A program made the position numbers and the translations under genes. Of a stretch of DNA of 20,000 nt, positions 1 to 20,000 are shown piece by piece. Source of the stretch: Halisarca cf. caerulea (Eukaryota; Porifera; Demospongiae; Chondrillida; Halisarcidae); the NCBI GenBank assembly GCA_963170055.1, contig CAUJGJ010000083.1:3536601-3556600 (forward strand), in the 5' to 3' direction. The notes under the pieces are model-generated. The model did no database searches. It was given only the letters and a program-made list of their open reading frames with translations, and was not told the DNA's origin. How positions within the stretch are numbered: the first letter of the stretch is position 1; the number at the start of each line of letters is the position of its first letter.

Positions 1-460
1 TGTTTGGGCTGTAGGCATGTGCTGTTTGGAGCTGTAGGGGTGTGCTGTTTGGGGCTGTAGGGGTGTGCTGTTTGGGGCTGTAGGCGTGTGCTGTTTGGGG
101 CTGTAGGTATGTGCTGTTTTGGAGCTGTAGGGGTGTGCTGTTTGGGGCTGTAGAAGTGTGCTGTTTGGGGCTGTAGGGGTGTGCTGTTTGGGCTGTAGGG
201 GTGTGCTGTTTGGGCTGTAGGCATGTGCTGTTTCGAGCTGTAGGGGTGTGCTGTTTGGGGCTGTAGAAGTGTGCTGTTTGGGGCTGTAGGGGTGTGCTGT
301 TTGGGCTGTAGGGGTGTGCTGTTTGGGCTGTAGGCATGTGCTGTTTGGAGCTGTAGGGGTGTGCTGTTTGGGGCTGTAGGCATGTGCTGTTTGGAGCTGT
401 AGGGGTGTGCTGCTTGGGTCTGTAGGGGTGTGCTGTTTGGGGCTGTAGGCGTGTGCTGTT
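1..460. repeat. 23-bp minisatellite, about 20 copies, with a higher-order block
   Basis: Tandem array of a 22-24 bp unit of the form TGTGCTGTTTGGGGCTGTAG plus a variable 3-nt tail (GGG, GCA, GAA, GCG). It lies upstream of the first TBC1D23 exon in the window, so it is intronic and G-rich on the sense strand. A five-unit block at 110-223 is repeated almost exactly at 224-336. The array continues off the left edge, so its full length is unknown. Confidence 0.95.
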
Positions 461-770
461 TTATATGTGTACATACATACGTATGTATGCTTAAATTATG
501 TACATTGCACCCACACCTACGTACGTACATGTGTACAGTACGTATGTACAGTATTTATACAGTACTATATACATGCATACATACGTACATACGTACGTAT
601 ATGCATACTATACGAACATACATACATATGTACGTATACGTACGTGCATATACGTACATATGCATGTATGTCTACATACGTACGTATGCTATTAATTGTT
701 TATGTACATACTTATGTACGTATGTACATATGTATGTACGTGTACCGAAGTTGTGACATTGTTCTGTGAT
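461..770. repeat. TACG/TACA/TATG low-complexity intronic tract
   Basis: A degenerate mixture of TACG, TACA, TATG and TGCA steps with many short self-complementary stretches. Overlapping ORFs here encode only Tyr/Thr/Cys/His/Val-rich peptides and are not credible genes. It lies between the minisatellite and the first TBC1D23 exon. The same simple-sequence type recurs through most introns of the window. Confidence 0.85.
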
Positions 771-781
771 GTGGTCTGTAG

Positions 782-6722
<5,941 letters not shown>

Positions 6723-7558
6723 AGAGTTGTACACTGCAAACATTCTTGTATGTTCCAAGATCTTTGTTTGTGAACTGATCAATCTTATTGGCAATTTCAA
6801 TTTTCAATTTAGATTCTTATAAATTATGTCTGGCACATGTACACAGTTCTGTCTTGGCGTTGATATGGTTTGTTATAAACCACAATATAATATCGTCTTA
6901 TTTCGTTCTAGTCTTTAATCTGTGCATGGGCCATGGAGTTCTATAATGCACCAGAAGGAGCTAGGAATTAAATTAAGGGGTACGGTGATATCTGATGTTA
7001 AATTGCCCCGGCCCCCCACCCCCACCCCCCATGACCATGCATGCATGCAGGACAGCTGCATGTGGTGTTCACATGCACATACATGCATCAACCAGCACTA
7101 GCTAGCATGAGACACCAGACACGTGCACTATAGCTGGTCGCAAAAAAATATTACATGATATTGTGCATGTATTGTATGCATATAATTTCACGTATATTGC
7201 ATGTTATATGCATGCATGCATCAATAGTTATTGATGATTAAGGGCCAACTGCGCCGGCAATGCAGTGCTCGCATAAATGGGGAGTTCTTTTAAACTTCAC
7301 TGAACTCAGTATGGTTGGAAGTACAGAGTATGGTTTGTGCACGCATAGAAACTGCATGTGTACTAACGGTACTAGTAACTGTACACTGAAGGCTTCATAG
7401 ATACTCTATACTACGCAGCCAGAGTGTCTATGGTTAATTCGAATAAAAGGACATACGTACATGCATGCTTTTACATGGCATGCATCATGGTGCATTCCGT
7501 AAGCTCAGTTTCCACTCCAAATTATAAGCAGTTAAAATGGAACATTGACCTATTTTAC
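6723..7558. other. TBC1D23 3' UTR and intergenic region
   Basis: No canonical AATAAA follows the TBC1D23 stop. A variant ATTAAA at 6967-6972 is the best candidate. A C-rich run (four C-tracts, 7006-7030) could form a G-quadruplex on the minus strand. 7030-7230 is rich in TGCATG palindromes. A short inverted repeat (CATAGATACTCT, 7396-7407, with its one-mismatch complement at 7421-7432) lies just upstream of the next ORF. No RNA gene was recognised. Confidence 0.5.
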
Positions 7559-7819
7559 ATGGCGGACGGGAAGCTTTGCCACGGTCACAGGGAAGGACGT
7601 TTTCTGGTGGAAAGGAGAATTTTCAAGAAAGAAAACCTAGCTAAAGCTGCTTTGCCTAAACCTGAAATTGTAGTTCCTCAAGGAGAGCTGCCTCTTCCGG
7701 AGGACTTCCAGAAGGAAGGTTACCAGCGGAATATGACCGCTAGAGAAGCTGAGAACACGTGGACAGAACGGCTTCCTTTGGACATTTCAGATAGCTCGGA
7801 TATTGAAAACTCGCATTGA
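7559..7819 (+). CDS. ANAPC13: Small ORF resembling anaphase-promoting complex subunit 13
   Basis: An 86-residue ORF starting at ATGGCGGAC, which has G at +4. The frame is open back to 7424 and an in-frame ATG at 7430 would add 43 residues of unconvincing, Tyr/Cys/His-rich sequence, so the 7559 start is preferred. Visible motifs are REGRFL near residue 11, VVPQGELPLPED near residue 38 and ENTWTERLPLD near residue 66. Their order and spacing recall human ANAPC13 (DGRILDL, AIPLNELPEPE, KWTDLAL), a 74-residue APC/C subunit that in the known complex stabilises TPR subunits. The match is short and made by eye, so the family call is tentative. The stop TGA (7817-7819) is 28 nt before the KIFBP ATG; it could instead be an upstream ORF of that mRNA. 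Confidence 0.5.
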   Translation: MADGKLCHGHREGRFLVERRIFKKENLAKAALPKPEIVVPQGELPLPEDFQKEGYQRNMTAREAENTWTERLPLDISDSSDIENSH

Positions 7820-7847
7820 GCGTTTGTGTCGATTCTTCTAGTACAAA

Positions 7848-9593
7848 ATGGCCGATAACGATCAACTTACTCCATCCTCTACTAGCACGAGTACAGAGTC
7901 TGTTTTTACAATAAAAGATGAAATCAAGTCGAAATTCAGTGAAGTCCGAGAGTTGGTGAAAAAATGGCCCAAGGATCCTGAAGAAAGACCATACGAATCT
8001 CTGTACGAGGCAAGGAGAATTCTAGAAGAACTTCTTTCCAAGCTGACATCTTTGCATGCAAGCAGTGAGGAAGAAACAAAGTCGTATGAGCCTTCTTTGA
8101 TCGCTGTTAAACTCGAGCTTGGAAAGAATTATGCTGATGCCGATGAACCTTCAACAGCAGAAACCCACTTTCGAGAATGCGTGGCCATTCTGGAAGCGAA
8201 ACCACTTGATCGTGCAAATGTTTCCGTGATGATGCAGGCCTGCAATAAACTGGGCATCATTTGGGCTGAGAGGAGTGAAAATGAAAAATCCCTCCAGTAT
8301 CTCTTGCGTTCGAAAGGTGTGTATGAGGAGTATAGGAAGGGTGAAAGCCCTATGAGTCCTCACGTTGAGGCACATGCTTTGATGGAGTCTGAACCTGTTG
8401 ACGAAGAGGAAGAATGGAGGAGATTTGAAAGCGTTCACACTCACACGCTGTATTTCCTAGCACAGGTGTATGGAAACATGGAAGACCATCAAACTGCTGC
8501 CAACTACTGCTGCATCACATTGGACAGGCAGATACAGAGCAAGGAGTTTGACGGTATCGACTGGGCTCTCAATGCTGCTTCACTGTCTCAGTTCTACATC
8601 ACTAGACAGTTGTTTCACGAAGGGAGACATTGTTTGTTGTGTGCAGACAGAGTCTTAAAGGACTGGCAGAGGACACTTGAGGATGAGCTGGCAAAGAAAG
8701 AGGAATTGAGAGAGAAGCTTGAACGGGCAAAAGCAGACCTCTCGAGATGCTGGATCAAGTACTCCATCAACGCACTGCAATCTGCTGTAGATGAAAGGAA
8801 GGAGAAGAAGGAAGACAAGTCACCCAAGCGGGAGCCTTCTGCTGAAGCGATTGCATTCAAGTTTGAAGGCTTGGATATTGCAGAATTAGAGGCTCAGGCA
8901 CCTGTTGATCCCATCAAGACTTTCGAAGATGCTCGTGTCTATTTTCTCTTTGGTCAGGAGCACGTTGCCCTAGCTAAAGCATTCTTTGCTCTTGACTACC
9001 ATGCGTCGGATCATGCAAGTATCGTACAAGATCACAGTACTTTGTTTCGTCTGCTCTCGTTCTTTGAGGAAGACATTGCTAGAAAGTGTCGGATGCACAA
9101 GAGAAGGATTGACATGCTGGGTGATATCGTCAACCAAATGAACCCACAGTTTTTCCTTGTCATCTGTCGTCAGTGCCACTATGAACTGGGAGAGGTAAAC
9201 TATGAAATGGCTGACCTGAAGATAGTATCTGCAGAAGAGAGTAAATCTGGAGGCACACCAGCCCTCAACAAGATCAACAGACTCCTCCTTTCGTCAATCA
9301 GTCATTTTGAAAACTTTACAGAGTCATTCAAGTCAGGAGGGAAAGTAGATGTTCCTGAAGACTACATCCACTCCTATGTCATGGCCAGTTTTTGGATTGC
9401 CAGAGCACATAGTAAAGTCTTGTTTACTTCTGCCGAGGAGGAGAAGAGAAACATGCTGAAATCGTTGGCTGTGTACAAGGAGATTGTGGACTTTGCAGCA
9501 AATCACCCAAAGGTCGCAGAGATCTGCAGCAGTGAGCTACAGATGTGCAAGGATATGGTAGAACTCTTGCCTACCAAAATAGCACTGGTATAG
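7848..9593 (+). CDS. KIFBP: KIF-binding protein, intronless
   Basis: A single 581-residue ORF from ACAAAATGG to TAG; human KIFBP has 621 residues. Matches run along the whole length: PYESLYEARRILEELL near residue 47, NKLGIIWAERSE near 131, RFESVHTHTLYFLAQVYGNM near 191, IDWALNAASLSQFYI near 230, SRCWIKYSINALQSA near 300, VQDHSTLFRLLSFFE, CRMHKRRIDML near 423, NPQFFLVICRQ, and MVELLPTKIAL at the C-terminus. It is predicted to be all-helical, with TPR-like repeats and an acidic N-terminal linker. KIFBP is known to bind kinesin motor domains (for example KIF1B, KIF15, KIF18A) and block microtubule binding. The charged insert near residues 290-330 (ERKEKKEDKSPKRE) is low-complexity. Lack of introns contrasts with its spliced neighbours. 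Identity is near certain. Confidence 0.97.
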   Translation: MADNDQLTPSSTSTSTESVFTIKDEIKSKFSEVRELVKKWPKDPEERPYESLYEARRILEELLSKLTSLHASSEEETKSYEPSLIAVKLELGKNYADADEPSTAETHFRECVAILEAKPLDRANVSVMMQACNKLGIIWAERSENEKSLQYLLRSKGVYEEYRKGESPMSPHVEAHALMESEPVDEEEEWRRFESVHTHTLYFLAQVYGNMEDHQTAANYCCITLDRQIQSKEFDGIDWALNAASLSQFYITRQLFHEGRHCLLCADRVLKDWQRTLEDELAKKEELREKLERAKADLSRCWIKYSINALQSAVDERKEKKEDKSPKREPSAEAIAFKFEGLDIAELEAQAPVDPIKTFEDARVYFLFGQEHVALAKAFFALDYHASDHASIVQDHSTLFRLLSFFEEDIARKCRMHKRRIDMLGDIVNQMNPQFFLVICRQCHYELGEVNYEMADLKIVSAEESKSGGTPALNKINRLLLSSISHFENFTESFKSGGKVDVPEDYIHSYVMASFWIARAHSKVLFTSAEEEKRNMLKSLAVYKEIVDFAANHPKVAEICSSELQMCKDMVELLPTKIALV

Positions 9594-9883
9594 GGTTCTG
9601 TTGTAGTATTGTGACATGTAGTACTAGTGTGTGTTATGTTTGCTGTGTTCCTTGTTATCTTAGTAGTATGGTGCACTGATCTGTGCTTCTCTTGTACATG
9701 TTCACTGAATATTGACCATTGATTCATCATGTACATGCTATGCTAAACTTTGATTGATCTCGTGAATCCACCACAATTAGGTTTTATCCAAGATGGTAGA
9801 TTGCAACAAGTTTTGTGGAGCACAGTAAATAAGAATAAGAAAGAATGGTCAGAAAACCATGGTTTAGTGTGTAAAATTGGGCA

Positions 9884-9889
9884 AATAAA
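9884..9889 (+). terminator. Poly(A) signal AATAAA for KIFBP
   Basis: A canonical AATAAA 291 nt after the KIFBP stop, followed by T/G-rich sequence (ACATGTACATGTACATGTAG). It sits 278 nt before the BMS1 start codon, so the two genes are closely packed. No other hexamer of this form was found between the genes. Confidence 0.6.
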
Positions 9890-10039
9890 TTGACACATGT
9901 ACATGTACATGTAGGAGTATTGAGTGAGCATGTAGTCTGGACATACATTCACGTAGCTCTGCTACAATGGTCTGTATGCACGGGAGCTGAATATGGCTCT
10001 TGGATTATCGATCATGCTCGCTATATAGACATGGTTGTT

Positions 10040-10166
10040 CAATAGACACTCTAGTCTAGATCTATAGAGTCTCCGGATCCGTGGTTGTTTATTTTCCCGC
10101 TTTCTCCGCACAGCTATTGCGCAATGCTTCTGACCACGTGTTGATCAGCGGGCCAATTGCGCGAAA
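10040..10166 (+). promoter_or_regulatory. BMS1 proximal promoter / 5' UTR with clustered sites
   Basis: Within 75 bp of the ATG there is an E2F-like TTTCCCGC (10094-10101), a C/EBP-type palindrome ATTGCGCAAT (10116-10125), a CACGTG E-box (10135-10140) and CCAAT (about 10153). Upstream, 10041-10070 is a degenerate inverted repeat (AGACACTCTAG and CTATAGAGTCT). No TATA box is evident. The sites are consensus matches only; use in this organism is inferred. Confidence 0.5.
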
Positions 10167-17090
<6,924 letters not shown>

Positions 17091-17505
17091 CATGTGTATA
17101 CGTAGAGTACTAGCTGTGTACTGTCCATGCAGTTGCTACTGTTGTGTTGCTCAATGCTCGAGGTCTTCGTTATAATTATCGTATGACATTGTATGTTTTT
17201 AATATGTGTCAGTTGTCAGAACCATTAATTTGGAATTAATTACAAGTGTACAATATGATCAGATATCACATAAATGCAGTAAATGTTTGCACAATGGTTT
17301 TGATTGAGGCTGAAGTCGGAGAATACATGCAAGCTCAAAGTAAAGCATAACAAATATGAAGCACTGTATATACTGTACACATCATTATACATAAAAAATG
17401 GTATAATATAAATGTATGTATACTATAGTAAATAGCATTATGTGTGCATACATGGATAGAACCAGACTTATATTGCATACACACATGAGTTCAAATGAAC
17501 GTTCT
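17091..17505. other. Convergent 3' region of BMS1 and PPP1R11
   Basis: 415 bp between two stop codons facing each other. It is AT-rich with no canonical AATAAA on the plus strand. ATTAAA on the minus strand at 17198-17203 is the only weak candidate noted for PPP1R11. The two 3' UTRs probably lie close together or overlap. Confidence 0.5.
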
Positions 17506-19070
17506 TTAATGATCACATTTGCAGCCCTGGTTGCAAGATTGCTTCTTCGACTGCTTTTTCTTCTTGCTTCGAGCACTCTTCAGCTCGTGGCAACCATCAT
17601 CTGAGTCCTCACTCTCACTGGACGACTCACCAAACACCTTTGGTGCACTGTAAATGCAGCAACCTACACACAGCCAGTGGGATAGGATAGGATAGGAAAT
17701 CTTATTTAGTCTGGGGAGCCAATAGCCTGAGGCTACTACAAAGCACCCAGAAGTATGGCAAACTACACACAACAAGTATGGCAACCTATGCACATGACAA
17801 GCACAGTAATCTACACATAGTCTTACGTAGCCAGACCACACCCCTCCATTTTTACTTCCCCCCATAAAATGGAGGGGGTGTAGTCTGGCTATGTGACACT
17901 AACCAACACACACAGCAAGCACAGCAACCTACGTACACAACAAGTACAGAACACATTACAATGACGTACAGTGAAACATCCAACCCAACTCTCAATTGGG
18001 CTTGAAAAAAGTGACGGATTATGAGGTTGTCAAAGTAAGGAGTGACTCTTAGCATACTTTAATATAGTGACTGCACCTTATAAGGTGGTCAGATTAGAGA
18101 GAATGCTGGATTACAGATGTTTCACTATACAAGGCAATACTTACATACGTACATATTTACATATAACCCACATCTGTGGGATGTAGGATTTTCCACACTG
18201 CACCCGGCCCAACCAAACTCTGTCTAGCTCTATGTCCGTCTAGCCTCATGCATGCCTAGCTCTATGCCTGTCTTAGTCTTGCATAGCTCTAACTGCACTT
18301 TCCGCTCCTCTTTATATGACATCATCAAATAAAAAAGGGCCACTCCCTTTCTTATCTGATGACATCATGTGAAAAAGCGGAAAAGTGTGTTCTGGGCTAC
18401 GCAAGACTATGCCCATCTAGCCCTATACATGCCAATCCCTAGTCTGGCATAGCTGACCCAATCTTGCTCGGCCATTTTTGCCCGGTGACGTCAGTCCCTG
18501 AAAACAGTCGAGCGAGATTGGGTCGGCTGCGCCAGACTAGCCCATCCCTGTGTCCTTATTTCAGTGTATTTTATTTACAAGTTAACAGCTCATCCCTATA
18601 TCCCTTTCCCATTTTACATGGTTATAAATAAGCATGTACGTGACGTAGTACACAGTCTTGGACCGTATATACCTCTCACTCTGTTCTTGGTTAGTATACA
18701 ATACACAAACTAGCACCTATAGTAATGCTCTTGTATACATTACCATAGACTTCTATTATCTATGATACTACGTAGTATAGAGAGTCTATGACAGTACAAA
18801 ACAAGCCATTTTGTATACTAACTCACATTTCGATGATTTTCTTCCCAAGAACTCGTTGTCAATAACTTTTTCATCCCACTTAACTTGTTTTTCCGTTTTC
18901 GGTTTATGTAGATGAACAACAAGAAGCTAAAGTTGGAATAAAACGGGACAGAAACAACATAGACTTGAGTATGTACGTCAGAGAATCATTGCCCAAACCT
19001 GTTTTGATTGCTCTGTGACGGTAACCGTCTCAGTAACGTCTTCTACTACTCTTCTCATGCAAGTTGCCAT
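17506..19070 (-). CDS. PPP1R11: Protein phosphatase 1 inhibitor-3 (three exons)
   Basis: Minus-strand exons: 19070-18999 (24 residues from ATG), 18926-18827, 17663-17506 (TAA), with introns of 72 and 1163 bp; phases join, giving 109 residues (human 126). It shows EDVTETVTVTE near the N-terminus, the PP1-docking RVxF-type motif KQVKW (37-41), VIDNEFLGRKSSKCCCIY (42-62) with the invariant triple Cys 58-60, and VFGESSSESED, all as in human PPP1R11 (KKVEW, SSKCCCIYEKP, FGESSTESD). The family inhibits PP1 and works with SDS22 in PP1 holoenzyme assembly. The C-terminus differs: a lysine-rich stretch and a Cys-rich end (SCNQGCKCDH) replace the human Cys/His tail. The exon 3 boundary splits the first Cys codon of CCC, which supports the splice call. 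Head-to-head with ELP5. Confidence 0.93.
17680..17752 (-). mobile_element. LINE-type 3' tail copy 2
   Basis: Homologous to 12020-12090 in the same orientation. Read on the minus strand it ends in (CCTAT)n, a short-repeat tail typical of CR1/L2-like non-LTR elements. Only the last 60-70 bp is present, as in strong 5' truncation. Confidence 0.65.
17827..17893. mobile_element. Fold-back element 1 in PPP1R11 intron 2
   Basis: Inverted arms of about 28 bp: GTAGCCAGACCACACCCCTC pairs with GAGGGGGTGTAGTCTGGCTA, and ATTTTTA with TAAAAT, around a CTTCCCCCCA loop. No coding capacity. Confidence 0.75.
17967..18129. mobile_element. pogo-like MITE in PPP1R11 intron 2
   Basis: TA, CAGTGAAACATC (17969-17980) ... 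GATGTTTCACTA (18116-18127), TA. The termini are complementary except the outermost base. The interior has TTATAAGGTGGTCAGATTAGAGAG, a composition typical of pogo/Tigger-derived MITEs. 159 bp, no ORF. Confidence 0.7.
18275..18408. mobile_element. Fold-back element 2 in PPP1R11 intron 2
   Basis: AGTCTTGCATAGCT at 18275 pairs with GGCTACGCAAGACT ending at 18408. Arms of about 50 nt pair imperfectly (CACTTTCCGCT with AGCGGAAAAGTG; TGACATCATCA with TGATGACATCA). The centre (AAAAAAGGG, CCCTTTCTT) also pairs. Confidence 0.7.
18439..18540. mobile_element. Fold-back element 3 in PPP1R11 intron 2
   Basis: Arms of 32 bp: CTAGTCTGGCATAGCTGACC at 18439 pairs with GGTCGGCTGCGCCAGACTAG ending at 18540, and AATCTTGCTCG with CGAGCGAGATT; three mismatches. 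The end motif AGTCTGGCATAGC is shared with element 2 (AGTCTTGCATAGC), so they are probably related. Confidence 0.75.
18744..18790. repeat. Short imperfect palindrome
   Basis: CATAGACTTCT ... AGAGTCTATG, enclosing the perfect 14-bp palindrome ATACTACGTAGTAT (18765-18778). It resembles the CATAGATACTCT repeats at 7396-7432 and 11052-11088. It is 36 bp from the donor of PPP1R11 exon 2. Confidence 0.6.
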
Positions 19071-19281
19071 TCTAAACCATTGACAATCGACGACTAAAGA
19101 CTAAAAAACAGAAAAAGTTATTATCTCAAGGTACGGTAGCTCGTATATTCGTACCGTAGATAGACGAGAATTAATTGTAGGGTCGAGTATCTATGATTGG
19201 GTACACGACGTTTCGATGTTTCCAATTTGTTGTGGATAATTTGGAACTTGAACTCTGACTCAATCATCACGTGATAATCAC
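19071..19281. promoter_or_regulatory. Bidirectional promoter region of PPP1R11 and ELP5
   Basis: 211 bp separate two divergent start codons. It contains ATTGG (19196-19200) and CCAAT (19222-19226), i.e. CCAAT boxes in both orientations, and the 10-bp palindrome ATCACGTGAT (19266-19275), which holds a CACGTG E-box beside the ELP5 start. An inverted TACGGT/ACCGTA pair lies near 19133-19162. No TATA box is obvious. Confidence 0.65.
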
Positions 19282-19822
19282 ATGCTTATGGCAGGCAAGA
19301 AGACGTCCGGGAACTTACTGCAAGATATTGTCCATGGTGAAACAGACGGACTGAGATGCGTGTTGATAGGAGGTATTCAGCAAACAATTCTTCATACTTG
19401 GATAAAGTTTATACTTTTCTGTCTGTTCACCAGTGTGCTTGTGCCCATGTAGACAATGTGTCGATTTGTGGTCGTTGTTTGCTACAGGTCTTCGCCCACA
19501 ACCTCATTCAAAGGTATAGTGTGCATGACTAGGTGTAGTTTGACGTGCTTTGATTTGCTATTGTATAGCCAGGGTATCATGCTACCTTTGCTTTTTTACA
19601 CTGTATGCGCATGCACATGTATATTAACTTATGCATACTAGCAATAGCACACAAGGGAATTGCTGATGCTTTCAGCATGCATGTTTCAATTGTATGTAAA
19701 GCAAGGTTTGATACGATATTACAATAAATCCTCGTATTTTCCTGTAGATCGTATGTTGTGCACGTGTTTGCACTGAGCACCCCTCCTGCTGTGTGGACCT
19801 CCCTTTTTCCTGGTTGTTCTGA
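19282..19822 (+). CDS. ELP5: Elongator complex protein 5-like, 5' exons (partial)
   Basis: Exons 19282-19372, 19453-19513 and 19748 to about 19822 join in one frame; later exons lie beyond the window. An in-frame TGA at 19249 makes 19282 the first possible ATG; ATGG at 19288 is an alternative. The product begins with SGNLLQDIVHG, then LRCVLIGDNVSICGRCLLQV, then SYVVHVFALST. This parallels the start of human ELP5 (LVLLRDS, GRSLLKALV, EQVHILGCEVS): a hydrophobic strand, Asp, GRxLL and VH in the same order. ELP5 is a RecA-fold-like subunit of the Elp4-5-6 ring needed for wobble-uridine modification of tRNA. The third exon's donor (GA|GTACGT at 19823) is a guess. The assignment rests on about 70 residues compared by eye. 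Confidence 0.6.
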
Positions 19823-20000
19823 GTACGTGGCCATGTACAGTCAGTTTTATTGGGAAGTCTTTTGTTACCTGGATGTTTCACCATTGTAATGGGATGTGTT
19901 ACCACAGTACAGTGATATGTTAGTTTTGTAGAGTGATGAGTTGGTCTTATGCAGCAATGTACATCCATTTAGAACTTATTGTCCAAAGGGGGGTGGGGGG
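19823..20000 (+). other. Window end, probable ELP5-like intron
   Basis: Follows the proposed third exon. An open frame continues to TAA near 19888 but loses resemblance to ELP5, so intron is preferred. The window ends in a G-run (19987-20000, GGGGGGTGGGGGG). Confidence 0.4.

Larger units (their letters stand above)
17656..17965. repeat. About 23-27 bp minisatellite at the PPP1R11 exon 3 acceptor, interrupted by insertions
   Basis: Units of the type GCAACCTACACACAACAAGTA occur at about 17656 (which includes the real exon 3 boundary), 17758, 17780, 17806 (partial) and 17921. The LINE tail (about 17680-17752) and a fold-back element (17827-17893) split the array. Confidence 0.6.

Noticed and set aside
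1..460. Regular repeats considered as a CRISPR array
   Set aside because: Units are contiguous with no unique spacers, and the context is a eukaryotic intron.
8151..9179. Antisense ORFs within KIFBP
   Set aside because: They are shadows of a long conserved coding frame; nothing supports independent genes.
19456..19641. 61-residue ORF starting at 19456
   Set aside because: It is in a different frame from the exon 19453-19513 that joins both neighbouring ELP5-like exons, and it runs into intron sequence.
19686..19968. Minus-strand ORFs of 85-98 residues near the window end
   Set aside because: They overlap the plus-strand ELP5-like third exon and show no domain.

Overview
This window is eukaryotic nuclear DNA from a metazoan. 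Its genes are split by spliceosomal GT-AG introns of roughly 70 to 1160 bp, and the proteins are animal-type housekeeping factors. Short introns, close gene spacing, abundant TG/TACG simple repeats, pogo-like MITEs and a LINE-type 3' tail family would fit a compact early-branching invertebrate such as a sponge. That placement is inference; the species cannot be named from the sequence.

Layout: 1-6722 (+) is the 3' two-thirds of a TBC1D23 homologue (nine exons; the window opens inside an intron). Positions 7559-7819 (+) hold a small single-exon ORF resembling the anaphase-promoting-complex subunit ANAPC13. Only 28 nt later, an intronless KIFBP (KIF-binding protein) gene runs 7848-9593 (+), with an AATAAA signal at 9884. 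A complete eight-exon BMS1 (40S ribosome biogenesis GTPase) gene follows at 10167-17090 (+). A three-exon PPP1R11 (protein phosphatase 1 inhibitor-3) gene lies on the minus strand, 19070 down to 17506, tail-to-tail with BMS1. From 19282 (+) to the window end are the first exons of an ELP5-like Elongator subunit gene, head-to-head with PPP1R11 across only 211 bp.

The genes act in unrelated processes (endosome-to-Golgi traffic, cell cycle, kinesin control, ribosome assembly, PP1 control, tRNA wobble modification), so the linkage looks like genomic compactness rather than a functional cluster. No prokaryotic-style system, CRISPR array, tRNA or rRNA was seen.

The more notable content is non-coding. 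Long (TG)n tracts begin exactly at, or within about 20 nt of, 5' splice sites in four introns. TG-richness follows the sense strand of each gene. There are several minisatellites (one with a duplicated higher-order block, one an 11-bp E-box array), a cluster of fold-back elements in PPP1R11 intron 2, two pogo-like MITEs, and a minisatellite that seems to copy the PPP1R11 exon 3 splice acceptor.
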